In this document: positions 1-6,659 of the stretch, piece by piece
Layout of the letters: each line of letters begins with the position of its first letter
How positions within the stretch are numbered: the stretch's first letter is position 1
DNA from: JADJXV01 sp964527785
GTDB lineage: Bacteria; Bacteroidota; Ignavibacteria; Kapaibacteriales; UBA961
NCBI GenBank assembly: GCA_964527785.1
Contig: CAZGNO010000077.1
Span: 1 to 17,315 of the forward strand
DNA: 17,315 bases
Direction of reading: 5' to 3'
Position numbers and translations under genes: made by a program
Notes under the pieces: generated by a model
Told to the model about the DNA's origin: nothing
What the model saw: the letters and a program-made list of their open reading frames with translations, nothing else
Databases searched by the model: none

Positions 1-26
1 AGATTCTTCGTTGCACTCAGAATGAC
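1..26. repeat. REP-like intergenic repeat (AGATTCTTC...CAGAATGAC), truncated by window edge
   Basis: The window opens inside a short palindromic-type repeat: AGATTCTTC, then GTTGCACT, then CAGAATGAC. Related arms recur at 204-236 and, as a full inverted pair, at 17049-17151. It lies downstream of the minus-strand msrA and has no coding potential. The element may continue to the left of the window. Confidence 0.55.
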
Positions 27-53
27 GGGCTATGTAAGAGATGTCATTTACAG

Positions 54-124
54 CGCGTCGAAGGGTTCAATTACTTACCAAATTATGGATATTTACCGCA
101 ACAATTATTTTTGTCTCAGCACTT
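54..124 (-). repeat. Dispersed intergenic repeat, copy 1 (inverted)
   Basis: Read on the minus strand this segment runs from AAGTGCTGAGACAAAAATAA to GGTAAGTAATTGAACCCTTC. The same two blocks in the same order occur at 12881-12950 and 17184-17264. The distal block GGYAAGTAATTGAACMCTTC is nearly invariant in all three copies, and the first block matches at about 15 of 20 positions. The middle is variable in sequence and length, so the two end blocks are the conserved part. Function unknown; it sits in a gene-free stretch. Confidence 0.5.
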
Positions 125-203
125 ACTTACCTATTTCTTTATCATCTGAACTTAATTTCTTTTTTTAGGGCATTTTTTGATTCCTCAAAAAGCCGCTAAA
201 CTG

Positions 204-236
204 AGATTCTTCGGTCTAAGAATCCCTCAGAATGAC
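204..236. repeat. REP-like intergenic repeat, variant copy
   Basis: AGATTCTTCGG at 204-214 and TCAGAATGAC at 227-236 are the same arms as in the repeat at 1-26, separated by a short spacer. It lies about 57 bp beyond the msrA stop codon and could act as its transcript end, but there is no U-tract to make it a classical terminator. Just beyond it (246-276, minus strand) is a weak match to the first block of the dispersed repeat at 54-124. Confidence 0.45.
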
Positions 237-292
237 AGCACTTTGATTTTTCAATTAATTCTATCCCAGTACTTAAATTGCAAATTAATAAA

Positions 293-937
293 TTACTTCT
301 TCAGTTTATCTTTAAACTGCTTCTTGAATTTTTCCACCTTCGGACGGATAACAAACTGGCAATAGGATTGCTCCCCGTTTCTATTATAATAATTATTGTG
401 GTAATCTCCTGCGGGGTAGAATTTTGAAAATGCCGCAATCTCGGTTACAATCGGCTTGTCCCAAGTGCCGGATTTATCTAATTGTGCTTTGTATTCTTCG
501 GCAGTTTTTTTCTGTGAATCATTGTGATAGAATATCACGGAGCGATACTGTGTTCCTACGTCATTTCCTTGACGGTTTAATGTTGTCGGGTCATGCGTTC
601 CCCAAAATGCTTCGAGGAGTGTTTCATAGCTTACCTTTTGGGGATTATAGACTATTTGGCATACTTCGGCGTGTCCAGTTGTGCCCGTGCATATTTCTTT
701 ATAGGTAGGATTGGGTGAATTCCCGCCGGAAAAGCCCGAATGTACGGATTCAACGCCGTCCAAATTTTGAAACACCGCCTCTACACACCAAAAGCATCCC
801 GCTCCGAATGTTGCAGTATCGGTTTGAGCAGTACTATTCATCTTTTTGCCTTTCTTTGATGGAATGGAATGTGGCTCTTCTGCGCTGCATGATAGAAACA
901 TCACGCAAAGGAGCGGAAATATAAGAATTGTTTTCAT
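293..937 (-). CDS. msrA: Peptide-methionine (S)-S-oxide reductase MsrA, lipoprotein form
   Basis: This enzyme reduces the S epimer of methionine sulfoxide in proteins back to methionine, repairing oxidative damage. The 214 residues carry the family signature GCFWC at 47-51 (nucleophile Cys48), GHAEV with Glu91, GNDVGTQYRS at 125-134, and a late Cys193 in YCQFVI at the usual position of a resolving cysteine. The first 17 residues are a hydrophobic signal ending FLSC, a lipobox with Cys17, followed by a roughly 25-residue polar tether. The protein is therefore probably an envelope lipoprotein rather than the cytosolic form. An internal Met33 would give a cytosolic enzyme, but the good signal peptide argues for the start used here. 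The gene is divergent from the epimerase across 105 bp and forms no operon in this window. Confidence 0.95.
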   Translation of the reverse strand: MKTILIFPLLCVMFLSCSAEEPHSIPSKKGKKMNSTAQTDTATFGAGCFWCVEAVFQNLDGVESVHSGFSGGNSPNPTYKEICTGTTGHAEVCQIVYNPQKVSYETLLEAFWGTHDPTTLNRQGNDVGTQYRSVIFYHNDSQKKTAEEYKAQLDKSGTWDKPIVTEIAAFSKFYPAGDYHNNYYNRNGEQSYCQFVIRPKVEKFKKQFKDKLKK

Positions 938-1042
938 TGAGATAGCTGTAAAAAGTAAAATTTAACGAAACTTATCTGTCTGTTTCAGCGTTTGGACGGT
1001 CAAATCGTTGTTTTCTTGTTTTTTTTCGGGGGATGAAAAAGT

Positions 1043-2038
1043 ATGAATGTACTGATTTTAGGAGGGACAATATTTCTCGGTCGGCATCTTGTATGCACAT
1101 TACTGGAGCATGGACATACCGTAACGTTGTTCAATCGTGGGATTCATTTCCCGGACGATTTTCCGGATATTGAGAAATTGCGAGGCAATCGTGACGGTGA
1201 TTTATCAGCACTCGAAGGACGGAAATGGGATGTGGTAATTGATACGTGCGGGTATGTACCACGTATTGTGGAAATGTCTGCGCGGCTTCTTGCTGAAAAC
1301 GTGAAACAGTATGTGTTCATCTCGTCCGTTTCGGTGTATGAAGATAATGAGGGTGTCATGGATGAATCCAGTCCGGTTAGCAAACTCACCGACACGACAA
1401 CAGAAGAAATCACCACTGTTACCTATGGAGCACTAAAATATCTCTGCGAGCAATCAGCAGAAGCTGCTATGCCGGGGCGCGTACTTACTATTCGTCCCGG
1501 TCTGATTGTCGGAGCGAATGACTGGAGCGGAAGATTCGCCTATTGGGTGAACCGTGCGATGAAGGGCGGGAAGGTGCTTGTACCCGATGCGCAGGAGCAG
1601 GTGTGTCAATTCATTGATGTACGTGATTTGGCGGAATGGATTGTACTGATGGTGGAGAATGGTGCTACCGGAGTCTATAATGCCGATGGTGATCGGAAAA
1701 TAACGTTTGGTGATGTGCTCAAGGCGTGCTTTGCAGGCAGCAATGAAGGGAAACATGAATTTGTACCGGTAAGCGAGGAATTTCTTTTGGAAAACGAAGT
1801 TGTTCCATATCGTGAATTGCCGTTATGGGTTCCTGAGGCATGGAGCAATAGGATTTTCAGCAGCGAAAAGGCAATTGGAGAGGGATTGCTGTATTGTAGA
1901 TTGTCGGATACTGTGGAGGATATTCGCTTGTGGCTGCTTGAGCAGGAGACGACGGAAAAGGCAATGGGGAAGAGCATGACAGTGGAGCGGGAAAGGGAAT
2001 TAGTGGGGATGTGGGAGAGAAAAGAGAAATCTTTGTAA
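1043..2038 (+). CDS. NAD(P)-dependent epimerase/dehydratase family protein (extended SDR)
   Basis: This is a 331-residue Rossmann-fold protein. The N-terminus MNVLILGGTIFLGRHL holds the glycine-rich dinucleotide-binding loop (Gly7, Gly8, Gly13), followed by a basic Asn-Arg-Gly after the second strand. SSVSVYE at 94-100 and YGALK at 128-132 supply the catalytic Ser region and the Tyr-x-x-x-Lys pair of the SDR superfamily. Length and motifs fit atypical or extended SDR sugar-nucleotide epimerase-like proteins, but substrate cannot be inferred. The last 25 or so residues are Glu/Lys/Arg-rich and probably disordered. It stands alone on the plus strand between msrA and the restriction-modification genes, and is GC-richer than the latter. 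No clear promoter or Shine-Dalgarno site was found. Confidence 0.85.
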   Translation: MNVLILGGTIFLGRHLVCTLLEHGHTVTLFNRGIHFPDDFPDIEKLRGNRDGDLSALEGRKWDVVIDTCGYVPRIVEMSARLLAENVKQYVFISSVSVYEDNEGVMDESSPVSKLTDTTTEEITTVTYGALKYLCEQSAEAAMPGRVLTIRPGLIVGANDWSGRFAYWVNRAMKGGKVLVPDAQEQVCQFIDVRDLAEWIVLMVENGATGVYNADGDRKITFGDVLKACFAGSNEGKHEFVPVSEEFLLENEVVPYRELPLWVPEAWSNRIFSSEKAIGEGLLYCRLSDTVEDIRLWLLEQETTEKAMGKSMTVERERELVGMWERKEKSL

Positions 2039-2135
2039 TCTTCCGTAGAAGCACTGTAAAATATTGATGTAAATACAGTTAAGAATGTGTTGTTAGGAAT
2101 ATGAATTTTATCGCAATAACAATTGACAACAAGTA

Positions 2136-2151
2136 ATGCTAACTATAGTAT
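2136..2151. promoter_or_regulatory. Predicted operator of the R-M controller protein, site 1
   Basis: ATGCTA-ACTA-TAGTAT is an inverted repeat with half-site ATRCTA and a 4-bp spacer. The identical half-sites with the same spacing occur at 4485-4500 upstream of the methyltransferase. Here the site ends where the -33 element of a Bacteroidota-type promoter would begin (about 2152-2155), a position suited to activation of the regulator-endonuclease operon. It also overlaps the -10 of an alternative promoter, TTGACA (2123-2128) N17 TAGTAT (2146-2151), in which case bound protein would repress. Direction of control is inference. Confidence 0.6.
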
Positions 2152-2175
2152 GTAGTACAGATCAAATCCAATTGT

Positions 2176-2183
2176 TAATTTTG
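2176..2183 (+). promoter_or_regulatory. Putative -7 box of the regulator-endonuclease promoter
   Basis: TAATTTTG matches the Bacteroidota -7 consensus TAnnTTTG and is identical to the box in front of the methyltransferase (4502-4509, minus). It ends 10 nt before the regulator ATG, so the transcript would be leaderless or nearly so, as described for several R-M controller genes. No TTTG is found at the expected -33 position, which would fit a promoter needing an activator. Confidence 0.45.
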
Positions 2184-2193
2184 ATAAAAAAAT

Positions 2194-2421
2194 ATGGCAA
2201 AAAAAACCAAAATTTTAATTTCGTTCGGTGAAATTGTCCGTGAAAAAAGGAAAGAAAAAGGACTTTCACAAGAAGAATTAGCTTTTAGAGCTAATCTCCA
2301 TAGAACATACATCGGCATGATAGAACGCGGAGAGAAGAATATTACATTAGTGAATATTAATAAGATAGCAAAAGCACTTGATTTATCTATTCTAGAACTA
2401 ATTAAGGATATTACTGAATAA
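2194..2421 (+). CDS. XRE-family HTH regulator, probable R-M controller (C) protein
   Basis: This is a 75-residue protein made almost entirely of a lambda-repressor-like helix-turn-helix. It begins FGEIVREKRKEKGLSQEELA, with the recognition-helix region around residues 34-48 (LHRTYIGMIERGEKN). Size, fold and position just before an endonuclease gene are those of C proteins, which delay endonuclease expression and tune methyltransferase level. The stop codon TAA shares its last A with the ATG of the endonuclease, so the two are translationally coupled. The predicted binding site is the inverted repeat at 2136-2151 and 4485-4500. A generic XRE repressor is the alternative, but the shared operator supports a C-protein role. 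Confidence 0.88.
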   Translation: MAKKTKILISFGEIVREKRKEKGLSQEELAFRANLHRTYIGMIERGEKNITLVNINKIAKALDLSILELIKDITE

Positions 2422-3329
2422 TGTCAATTCAATTACCACAAGTGCAAGAGCTACTAGAAAACCATAATATCATAGCCCATCAAATTTCTGAACATTCAAA
2501 GGCATCCGAAAGCTATGTTGAAGTAATTTTTCATTTTGATTCAAACTATGAATGGAAAGGACTTATACCATATTTTTATAGAAGAGGCGGATTGTTTATA
2601 GAATCAGAAGCAGAATTAGCGGAATATCTAATATCTATCAAGCATTTTTTCACAAAATCAACTGTTATAAGTTGGATTGAATCTGAAATACAACTTTGGA
2701 ATACAGAATTTAGCAAAAAAATAGTTACTAAACCCTTTTTTGATGCACTTTCTACACTTAGATGGACTAGTGATTTTCCGCGAAATAACAATCCTCAACG
2801 AAGAATACAAGATATTAAGGATATGGGATACACTATCTCTACTCGAAGAGTCGGAGGAAATACTGAAAGGTTATTAGTTCCGATACCACGTGGAGTCCAA
2901 ACGGGCTATGAAACGATGAGTAAAAATTTTAAAGATAGAGCAATGAAAACTTTGAAATTTTTGAATATATATGAATTAAGTAAAGCGAACCGTAGGGGGC
3001 TTATACCTGATCATAAATTTCCGGAAATTCGCTGGGATGCCGAAACAAGAACTGAAAACCATGAAGATATGGATAATGGCGAAGTTAAAAACAAGTTTCA
3101 ACTACTTGATAATCAAAGAAATTTACAAAAAAGGGAAGTTTGTAGAAACTGTTTCCAAACAGGAAAGAGGGGGATTCTTTTTGGTGTTAATTTTTTTTAT
3201 GAAGGAAATGAAGAATGGGCATTGAATATACCCAAAGTTGGCAAAGCAGCTGAGGAGGGCTGTATTGGCTGTGGGTGGTACGATATTGAAAAATGGAGAG
3301 ATGAATTGAACTTACTCATTAAGCAGTGA
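2421..3329 (+). CDS. Type II restriction endonuclease, HNH/zinc (beta-beta-alpha-metal) family, specificity unknown
   Basis: This 302-residue protein is predicted to cleave unmethylated DNA at the site protected by the adjacent cytosine methyltransferase. The C-terminal third has the layout of an HNH nuclease with structural zinc: Asp197-His198 in DHKFPE, an Asn-rich segment FQLLDNQRN (Asn231/Asn234), then CRNC (Cys241, Cys244) and CIGC (Cys281, Cys284). Residues about 110-160 (RRIQDIKDMGY) look like a winged-helix module that could contribute to DNA recognition. I do not recognise a characterised enzyme with known site. The gene overlaps the regulator by 1 bp and runs convergently into the methyltransferase with an 11-bp overlap of the 3' ends (3319-3329), so the three genes form a tight cassette. 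It is AT-rich compared with the epimerase. Confidence 0.82.
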   Translation: MSIQLPQVQELLENHNIIAHQISEHSKASESYVEVIFHFDSNYEWKGLIPYFYRRGGLFIESEAELAEYLISIKHFFTKSTVISWIESEIQLWNTEFSKKIVTKPFFDALSTLRWTSDFPRNNNPQRRIQDIKDMGYTISTRRVGGNTERLLVPIPRGVQTGYETMSKNFKDRAMKTLKFLNIYELSKANRRGLIPDHKFPEIRWDAETRTENHEDMDNGEVKNKFQLLDNQRNLQKREVCRNCFQTGKRGILFGVNFFYEGNEEWALNIPKVGKAAEEGCIGCGWYDIEKWRDELNLLIKQ

Positions 3330-4461
3330 TTCGATTTAGTTCGGATTTTATTGCTAACGCTATATGTTTTGCTAAAAGACATGGAACAGCATTACCTATT
3401 TGCCAATAGACTTTCTTGAAAGACCCGGTAAAAATGAAATCATCAGGAAAAGTTTGCAGCCGAGCCATTTCTCTAGCCGAAATTACCCTATTCAACTCGT
3501 AGTGAATATGACAACCACCATGGTTTTCTTTACATGTCATCGAAGGTACATTTGGGTACTGCCGTTTAAAAGCATCTCTAAACGTATCATAAAGTGACCC
3601 TCCGTGTGGAACTTGTGCAATCCGTGCTTCGTACTCTTCTGAATGTTGCGTCCATTCATGATTTGGTAATCCAAATCTTGGGACTGCCTTTAAATCATCT
3701 ATTGCACTTTTCATTGATTTATAATTTTGTTTATTAAAAATCTCTTTAGGATATGGGTTTCCCAAACCTAAGCGATTGGCTATAAAGATTGCTCTGGTTC
3801 GTAGTTGAGGAACACCAAAAGTCGCTGCTTCTAAAATACGAACTGACATATTTGGATATCCAATATCAGCAAATTGCCTGATGATTTCTTGATAGACTTT
3901 CCCTTTTTCCATTGTAAGAATTCCCGGTACGTTTTCCAAAACAACATACTCGGGCATAATATGCCTTACGATCCTTATATATTCTTTAAATAATTGATTG
4001 CGGGGGTCATTTGGATTCCTAAGCCCTGCTACTGAAAATCCTTGACACGGAGGTCCGCCAAAAATAACGTCAATTTTTTTTCCATCTAGTATATTACTAA
4101 GTTTGTTTTCTGAAAGATTCTCAATTGGCATTTCAAAATGAATGCTTTCAGGAAAATTTTTACGTATAGTATTAGAAGCATCATTGTTAATCTCCACACT
4201 TGCAATTTTATTAAAACCGGCACTCCTCACTCCTACTGAAATACCACCGGCACCAGAGAATAAATCAATGAAATTAAAATTACTTTTGTTTTCAGAAACA
4301 ATAGATGTGTCAACTTCGAACCAACTACCATTATAGAGAGTATTATCTAAAATACTTTTCAAACCAGAATAACGGCTTATCGCATCTTTCGTTCCATTCC
4401 CTTGTTTGACAACCGTTTGATAATTTTGTATGACAGTATTTTCTTCAATAAATGCGTTCAT
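3319..4461 (-). CDS. dcm: DNA (cytosine-5-)-methyltransferase of the R-M module
   Basis: This enzyme transfers a methyl group from S-adenosylmethionine to C5 of cytosine in the cognate site. The C5-MTase motifs appear in canonical order across 380 residues: motif I FIDLFSGAGG at 64-73, motif IV GGPPCQGFS with nucleophile Cys139, motif VI ENV at 176-178, motif VIII QLRTR at 219-223, and motif X QIGNAVP at 354-360. The target-recognition stretch between VIII and IX is short, about 85-90 residues. Residues 1-62 precede motif I and are longer than usual, but no later in-frame Met lies before motif I, so this start is kept. It is oriented opposite to the endonuclease, and its promoter carries the same operator as the regulator gene. 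The symbol is generic for C5-MTases; the target site is unknown. Confidence 0.95.
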   Translation of the reverse strand: MNAFIEENTVIQNYQTVVKQGNGTKDAISRYSGLKSILDNTLYNGSWFEVDTSIVSENKSNFNFIDLFSGAGGISVGVRSAGFNKIASVEINNDASNTIRKNFPESIHFEMPIENLSENKLSNILDGKKIDVIFGGPPCQGFSVAGLRNPNDPRNQLFKEYIRIVRHIMPEYVVLENVPGILTMEKGKVYQEIIRQFADIGYPNMSVRILEAATFGVPQLRTRAIFIANRLGLGNPYPKEIFNKQNYKSMKSAIDDLKAVPRFGLPNHEWTQHSEEYEARIAQVPHGGSLYDTFRDAFKRQYPNVPSMTCKENHGGCHIHYELNRVISAREMARLQTFPDDFIFTGSFKKVYWQIGNAVPCLLAKHIALAIKSELNRITA

Positions 4462-4484
4462 ATTATTAGTAATATTTGCGTGGT

Positions 4485-4500
4485 ATGCTAATCATAGTAT
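4485..4500. promoter_or_regulatory. Predicted operator of the R-M controller protein, site 2
   Basis: ATGCTA-ATCA-TAGTAT has the same half-sites and spacing as 2136-2151, differing only in the 4-bp spacer. It lies directly downstream of the methyltransferase -7 box (4502-4509, minus strand) and covers the expected transcription start. Binding here should block transcription, the classical repression of the methyltransferase gene by a C protein. Confidence 0.62.
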
Positions 4501-4501
4501 G

Positions 4502-4533
4502 CAAAATTAGTGCAATTCACATTAATATACAAA
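4502..4533 (-). promoter_or_regulatory. Bacteroidota-type promoter of the methyltransferase gene
   Basis: On the minus strand, TTTG (4533-4530) is followed after exactly 20 nt by TAATTTTG (4509-4502). This matches the TTTG-N19-21-TAnnTTTG promoter of the Bacteroidota primary sigma factor. The expected start near 4495 leaves a leader of roughly 35 nt before the ATG at 4461. Confidence 0.6.
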
Positions 4534-4602
4534 TTTTATTTCTTATACTATGGCAACCTGACGTCATAGTTACAATCAAAGCAGTTGTTAAAATCCATAC
4601 AT

Positions 4603-4639
4603 AAAGACACGAACCCGGCACATCCGGATTCGTGTCTTT
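4603..4639 (-). terminator. Intrinsic terminator after META lipoprotein A
   Basis: There is a perfect 11-bp inverted repeat, AAAGACACGAA / TTCGTGTCTTT, with a further CCGG/CCGG inner stem and a 5-nt loop. It lies 30 bp beyond the stop of the lipoprotein gene at 4670. A near-identical hairpin follows lipoprotein B at 6573-6611, so the terminator seems to have been duplicated with the gene. The stem ends in A/T runs on both sides, so it may also stop leftover transcription from the methyltransferase side. Confidence 0.75.
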
Positions 4640-4669
4640 TATTTGTAATAGGGCTAAAACCCAAAACCC

Positions 4670-5989
4670 CTACAACAGTACTTCCACCTCACCCATAATT
4701 TGCCCGTTCCACCGCAATACTACAATCATTTTGGTAGGGCTTGGGCTGGCAATTATGATGCGTTTTCGGATAGCATCAAGTGTTAGCAGCGCGCTGCCGG
4801 ACGTTACGCTGCTTACCGAGTTAGGCGAACCGTCGGTTACCAAATCCACTGCGACTGACGGAGGAAAACCCGGGTTAAATTCAAACGCTGAATAGGCAGT
4901 AATACGGTAATCCTCTGTTCTACCATTGTATTGATAGAAGAGATGGATGTATTTCCCGTCAAATTTCTTATCCGTTAGAGTAAACGACGGATAATTACCC
5001 ATAGGAACACCGGATGACGGTGTTTCTCGAATTTCAATTAAAGGGGGCGGTACAACCGGCGGAGATAATTTCAAAACCATTTTCGACTCGGCGAAGGTTT
5101 GTAATGAACTCCAAATTGTGAGAGTTGCACCGTTATCGCTAAACTCAAATGCTCCCGTATTACGTAAGAATTCTACAAAACGGTCGTCAAGCACTTGATT
5201 TTGACACGCCATTTTGGTCAAAATAAAAGTATTGAACTTTATTTGTTTTGCATCATCACTAAAGAATACATCAGCTTTGCCTTTGTTGCATTCTGCAAGG
5301 ATAGATGCATAACCTCTGCGAGGAAAAGTAGAATATACAGGTTTGACCGAAAGAGTGCAATTTCTTGAATTAGCTAATTCTTCAACATTTGCATTCACAA
5401 AAGAATGGAGGGTAAAGCTGCGACCTTCAAATTGCTTAATAATGGCATCTGCTTCAGAGGTGCTTGTGAGACGAGTATAGACAAGTGTTCGTAGTCCAAT
5501 TTCGGGAATAGACACTTCCGGTCTGTAGTAAATGCGGAGTTCTTTTCCGGTAGCCGAGTAGGAAAACGCTCCGTCAAGTCCTATCAAATATTCACCGTCG
5601 AGCAATCCGTCGCCACAATATACTTTTGTGGAAACGATATTGGTAAAATCAATTCCACCGTCTTTAGTTCTTAGAATAGTTGCACTGTATGTATTACAAA
5701 TATTCTTCCCGCTTATTTGCGCACGCGAATCAAACGCAAGAGATATATGCTGTTCCTTAGGAACAATTTGCGTTTCGTTCTGCGTTCCGTTTTGAGTACT
5801 TCTTACTATAGAAGTAAGCTGCCATTTTGTGCCGACCAATTGCTCTAGCGTCAATTTGGCTTTTGAGGTATCATTATCTCCATCCCCATGACCAACTTTA
5901 TCCCATGGGTTTATGCCCATTTCTCGGCACGATTGCACCGATACGCCAAGGATAATGGCGAATGCGAGAATAATCCATCTGGTTCTCAT
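4670..5989 (-). CDS. META-domain lipoprotein A (double META/HslJ-like plus conserved C-terminal domain)
   Basis: This 439-residue lipoprotein starts at MRTRWIILAF, placing lipobox Cys21 in SVQSC. An upstream in-frame Met at 6022 would only add 11 polar residues before the signal. After the tether CREMGINPWD and a Gly/Asp-rich linker come META-like domain 1 (about 50-172, opening LVGTKWQLTS), META-like domain 2 (about 186-307, with LTKMACQNQ and FVEFLRNTG) and a beta-rich C-terminal domain (about 317-439) shared only with its three paralogs here. META/HslJ proteins are envelope or secreted factors tied to stress and drug tolerance in other bacteria; the function of this type is unknown. Parts resemble different neighbours: the start of META1 paralog C, META2 paralog B, the C-terminal domain paralog D. 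It is separated from B by a terminator and about 580 bp, so it probably has its own promoter, which I could not identify. Confidence 0.85.
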   Translation of the reverse strand: MRTRWIILAFAIILGVSVQSCREMGINPWDKVGHGDGDNDTSKAKLTLEQLVGTKWQLTSIVRSTQNGTQNETQIVPKEQHISLAFDSRAQISGKNICNTYSATILRTKDGGIDFTNIVSTKVYCGDGLLDGEYLIGLDGAFSYSATGKELRIYYRPEVSIPEIGLRTLVYTRLTSTSEADAIIKQFEGRSFTLHSFVNANVEELANSRNCTLSVKPVYSTFPRRGYASILAECNKGKADVFFSDDAKQIKFNTFILTKMACQNQVLDDRFVEFLRNTGAFEFSDNGATLTIWSSLQTFAESKMVLKLSPPVVPPPLIEIRETPSSGVPMGNYPSFTLTDKKFDGKYIHLFYQYNGRTEDYRITAYSAFEFNPGFPPSVAVDLVTDGSPNSVSSVTSGSALLTLDAIRKRIIIASPSPTKMIVVLRWNGQIMGEVEVLL

Positions 5990-6572
5990 TTCTGTTCCCT
6001 TTGTATAAGTTGAACAAAACAAAAAATTGGAATTATATACCCCTGCATCACCCGATTCATAACAGTTCTACGTATTGTACAAGTATTTTTAATTGCAGTG
6101 GAGTTACAATTTCTATACTTTTACTGATAGAATCGAACGATAGAAAGGGGAGTCTGTCTATTGTCAAACACCAAGTCGGATTTGGAATGTATATGTACGG
6201 AATACCTTTGCAGCATTCTGCATGGATTGTTGCAAAGCTACTAATGCGTAATTCCGGTAGATAGGGGCATAATGCGTCGGAGAATTATGAGAACCTGTTA
6301 GTAAATCGTTGGTATGGGTATATACGAACAAGCAAAGAAAAAAGTTTCAATTACTCATTGTTTTTTTATGGTCATTAACTGCTGTTACGCAACAATTAAT
6401 GTATTGTTTTAAACTCTGCTCACTATACGATTGTAAGAATTCGTTATTGCATGAGTTGCATGAGTTGCATGAGTTGCATGAGTGGATGAAACCCATCGAA
6501 ATTGCATTATGGAAGGATTAGGATTGAAATATTCTGCTTTTGTTTAGTTGTAATCACATACCCAATCATACA
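5990..6572. other. Intergenic region between lipoprotein genes A and B
   Basis: This stretch of about 580 bp has no convincing gene. Open frames at 6001-6264 and 6309-6521 on the plus strand lack recognisable domains and are antisense to the operon direction. It should contain the promoter of lipoprotein A, since the terminator at 6573-6611 closes the upstream operon, but no clear TTTG/TAnnTTTG pair was found. It also holds the 9-bp tandem repeat at 6447-6483. Confidence 0.5.
6447..6483. repeat. 9-bp tandem repeat (ATGAGTTGC), about four copies
   Basis: ATGAGTTGC occurs at 6451, 6460 and 6469, followed by a partial ATGAGT at 6478 and preceded by TTGC. Copies are perfect. The period is a multiple of three, so length changes would keep frame in the small plus-strand open frame covering it (reads His-Glu-Leu repeats), but that frame is not a convincing gene. 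Confidence 0.85.
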
Positions 6573-6611
6573 AAAAGACACGAGCCCGAGATTACCGGAT
6601 TCGTGTCTTTT
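6573..6611 (-). terminator. Intrinsic terminator closing the sigma/anti-sigma/lipoprotein operon
   Basis: There is a perfect 11-bp inverted repeat, AAAAGACACGA / TCGTGTCTTTT, with a 17-nt loop containing a partial CCCG/CCGG pairing, followed on the minus strand by T-rich sequence. It lies 49 bp beyond the stop of lipoprotein B. It is nearly the same sequence as the terminator at 4603-4639. Confidence 0.75.
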
Positions 6612-6659
6612 AAAAACGGGCAATAGAGAACCATACCCGTGGTGATTTTCGGTGCCGAC

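Noticed and set aside
4648..4659. ATAGGGCTAAAA, identical to part of the dispersed repeat at 17184-17264
   Set aside because: Only 12 bp match and neither end block of the repeat is present; too short to call a copy.
6309..6521. Plus-strand open frame of 70 codons with His-Glu-Leu repeats
   Set aside because: The repeat is explained by the 9-bp tandem DNA repeat; the remainder has no domain, and the frame is antisense to the operon in a gap.
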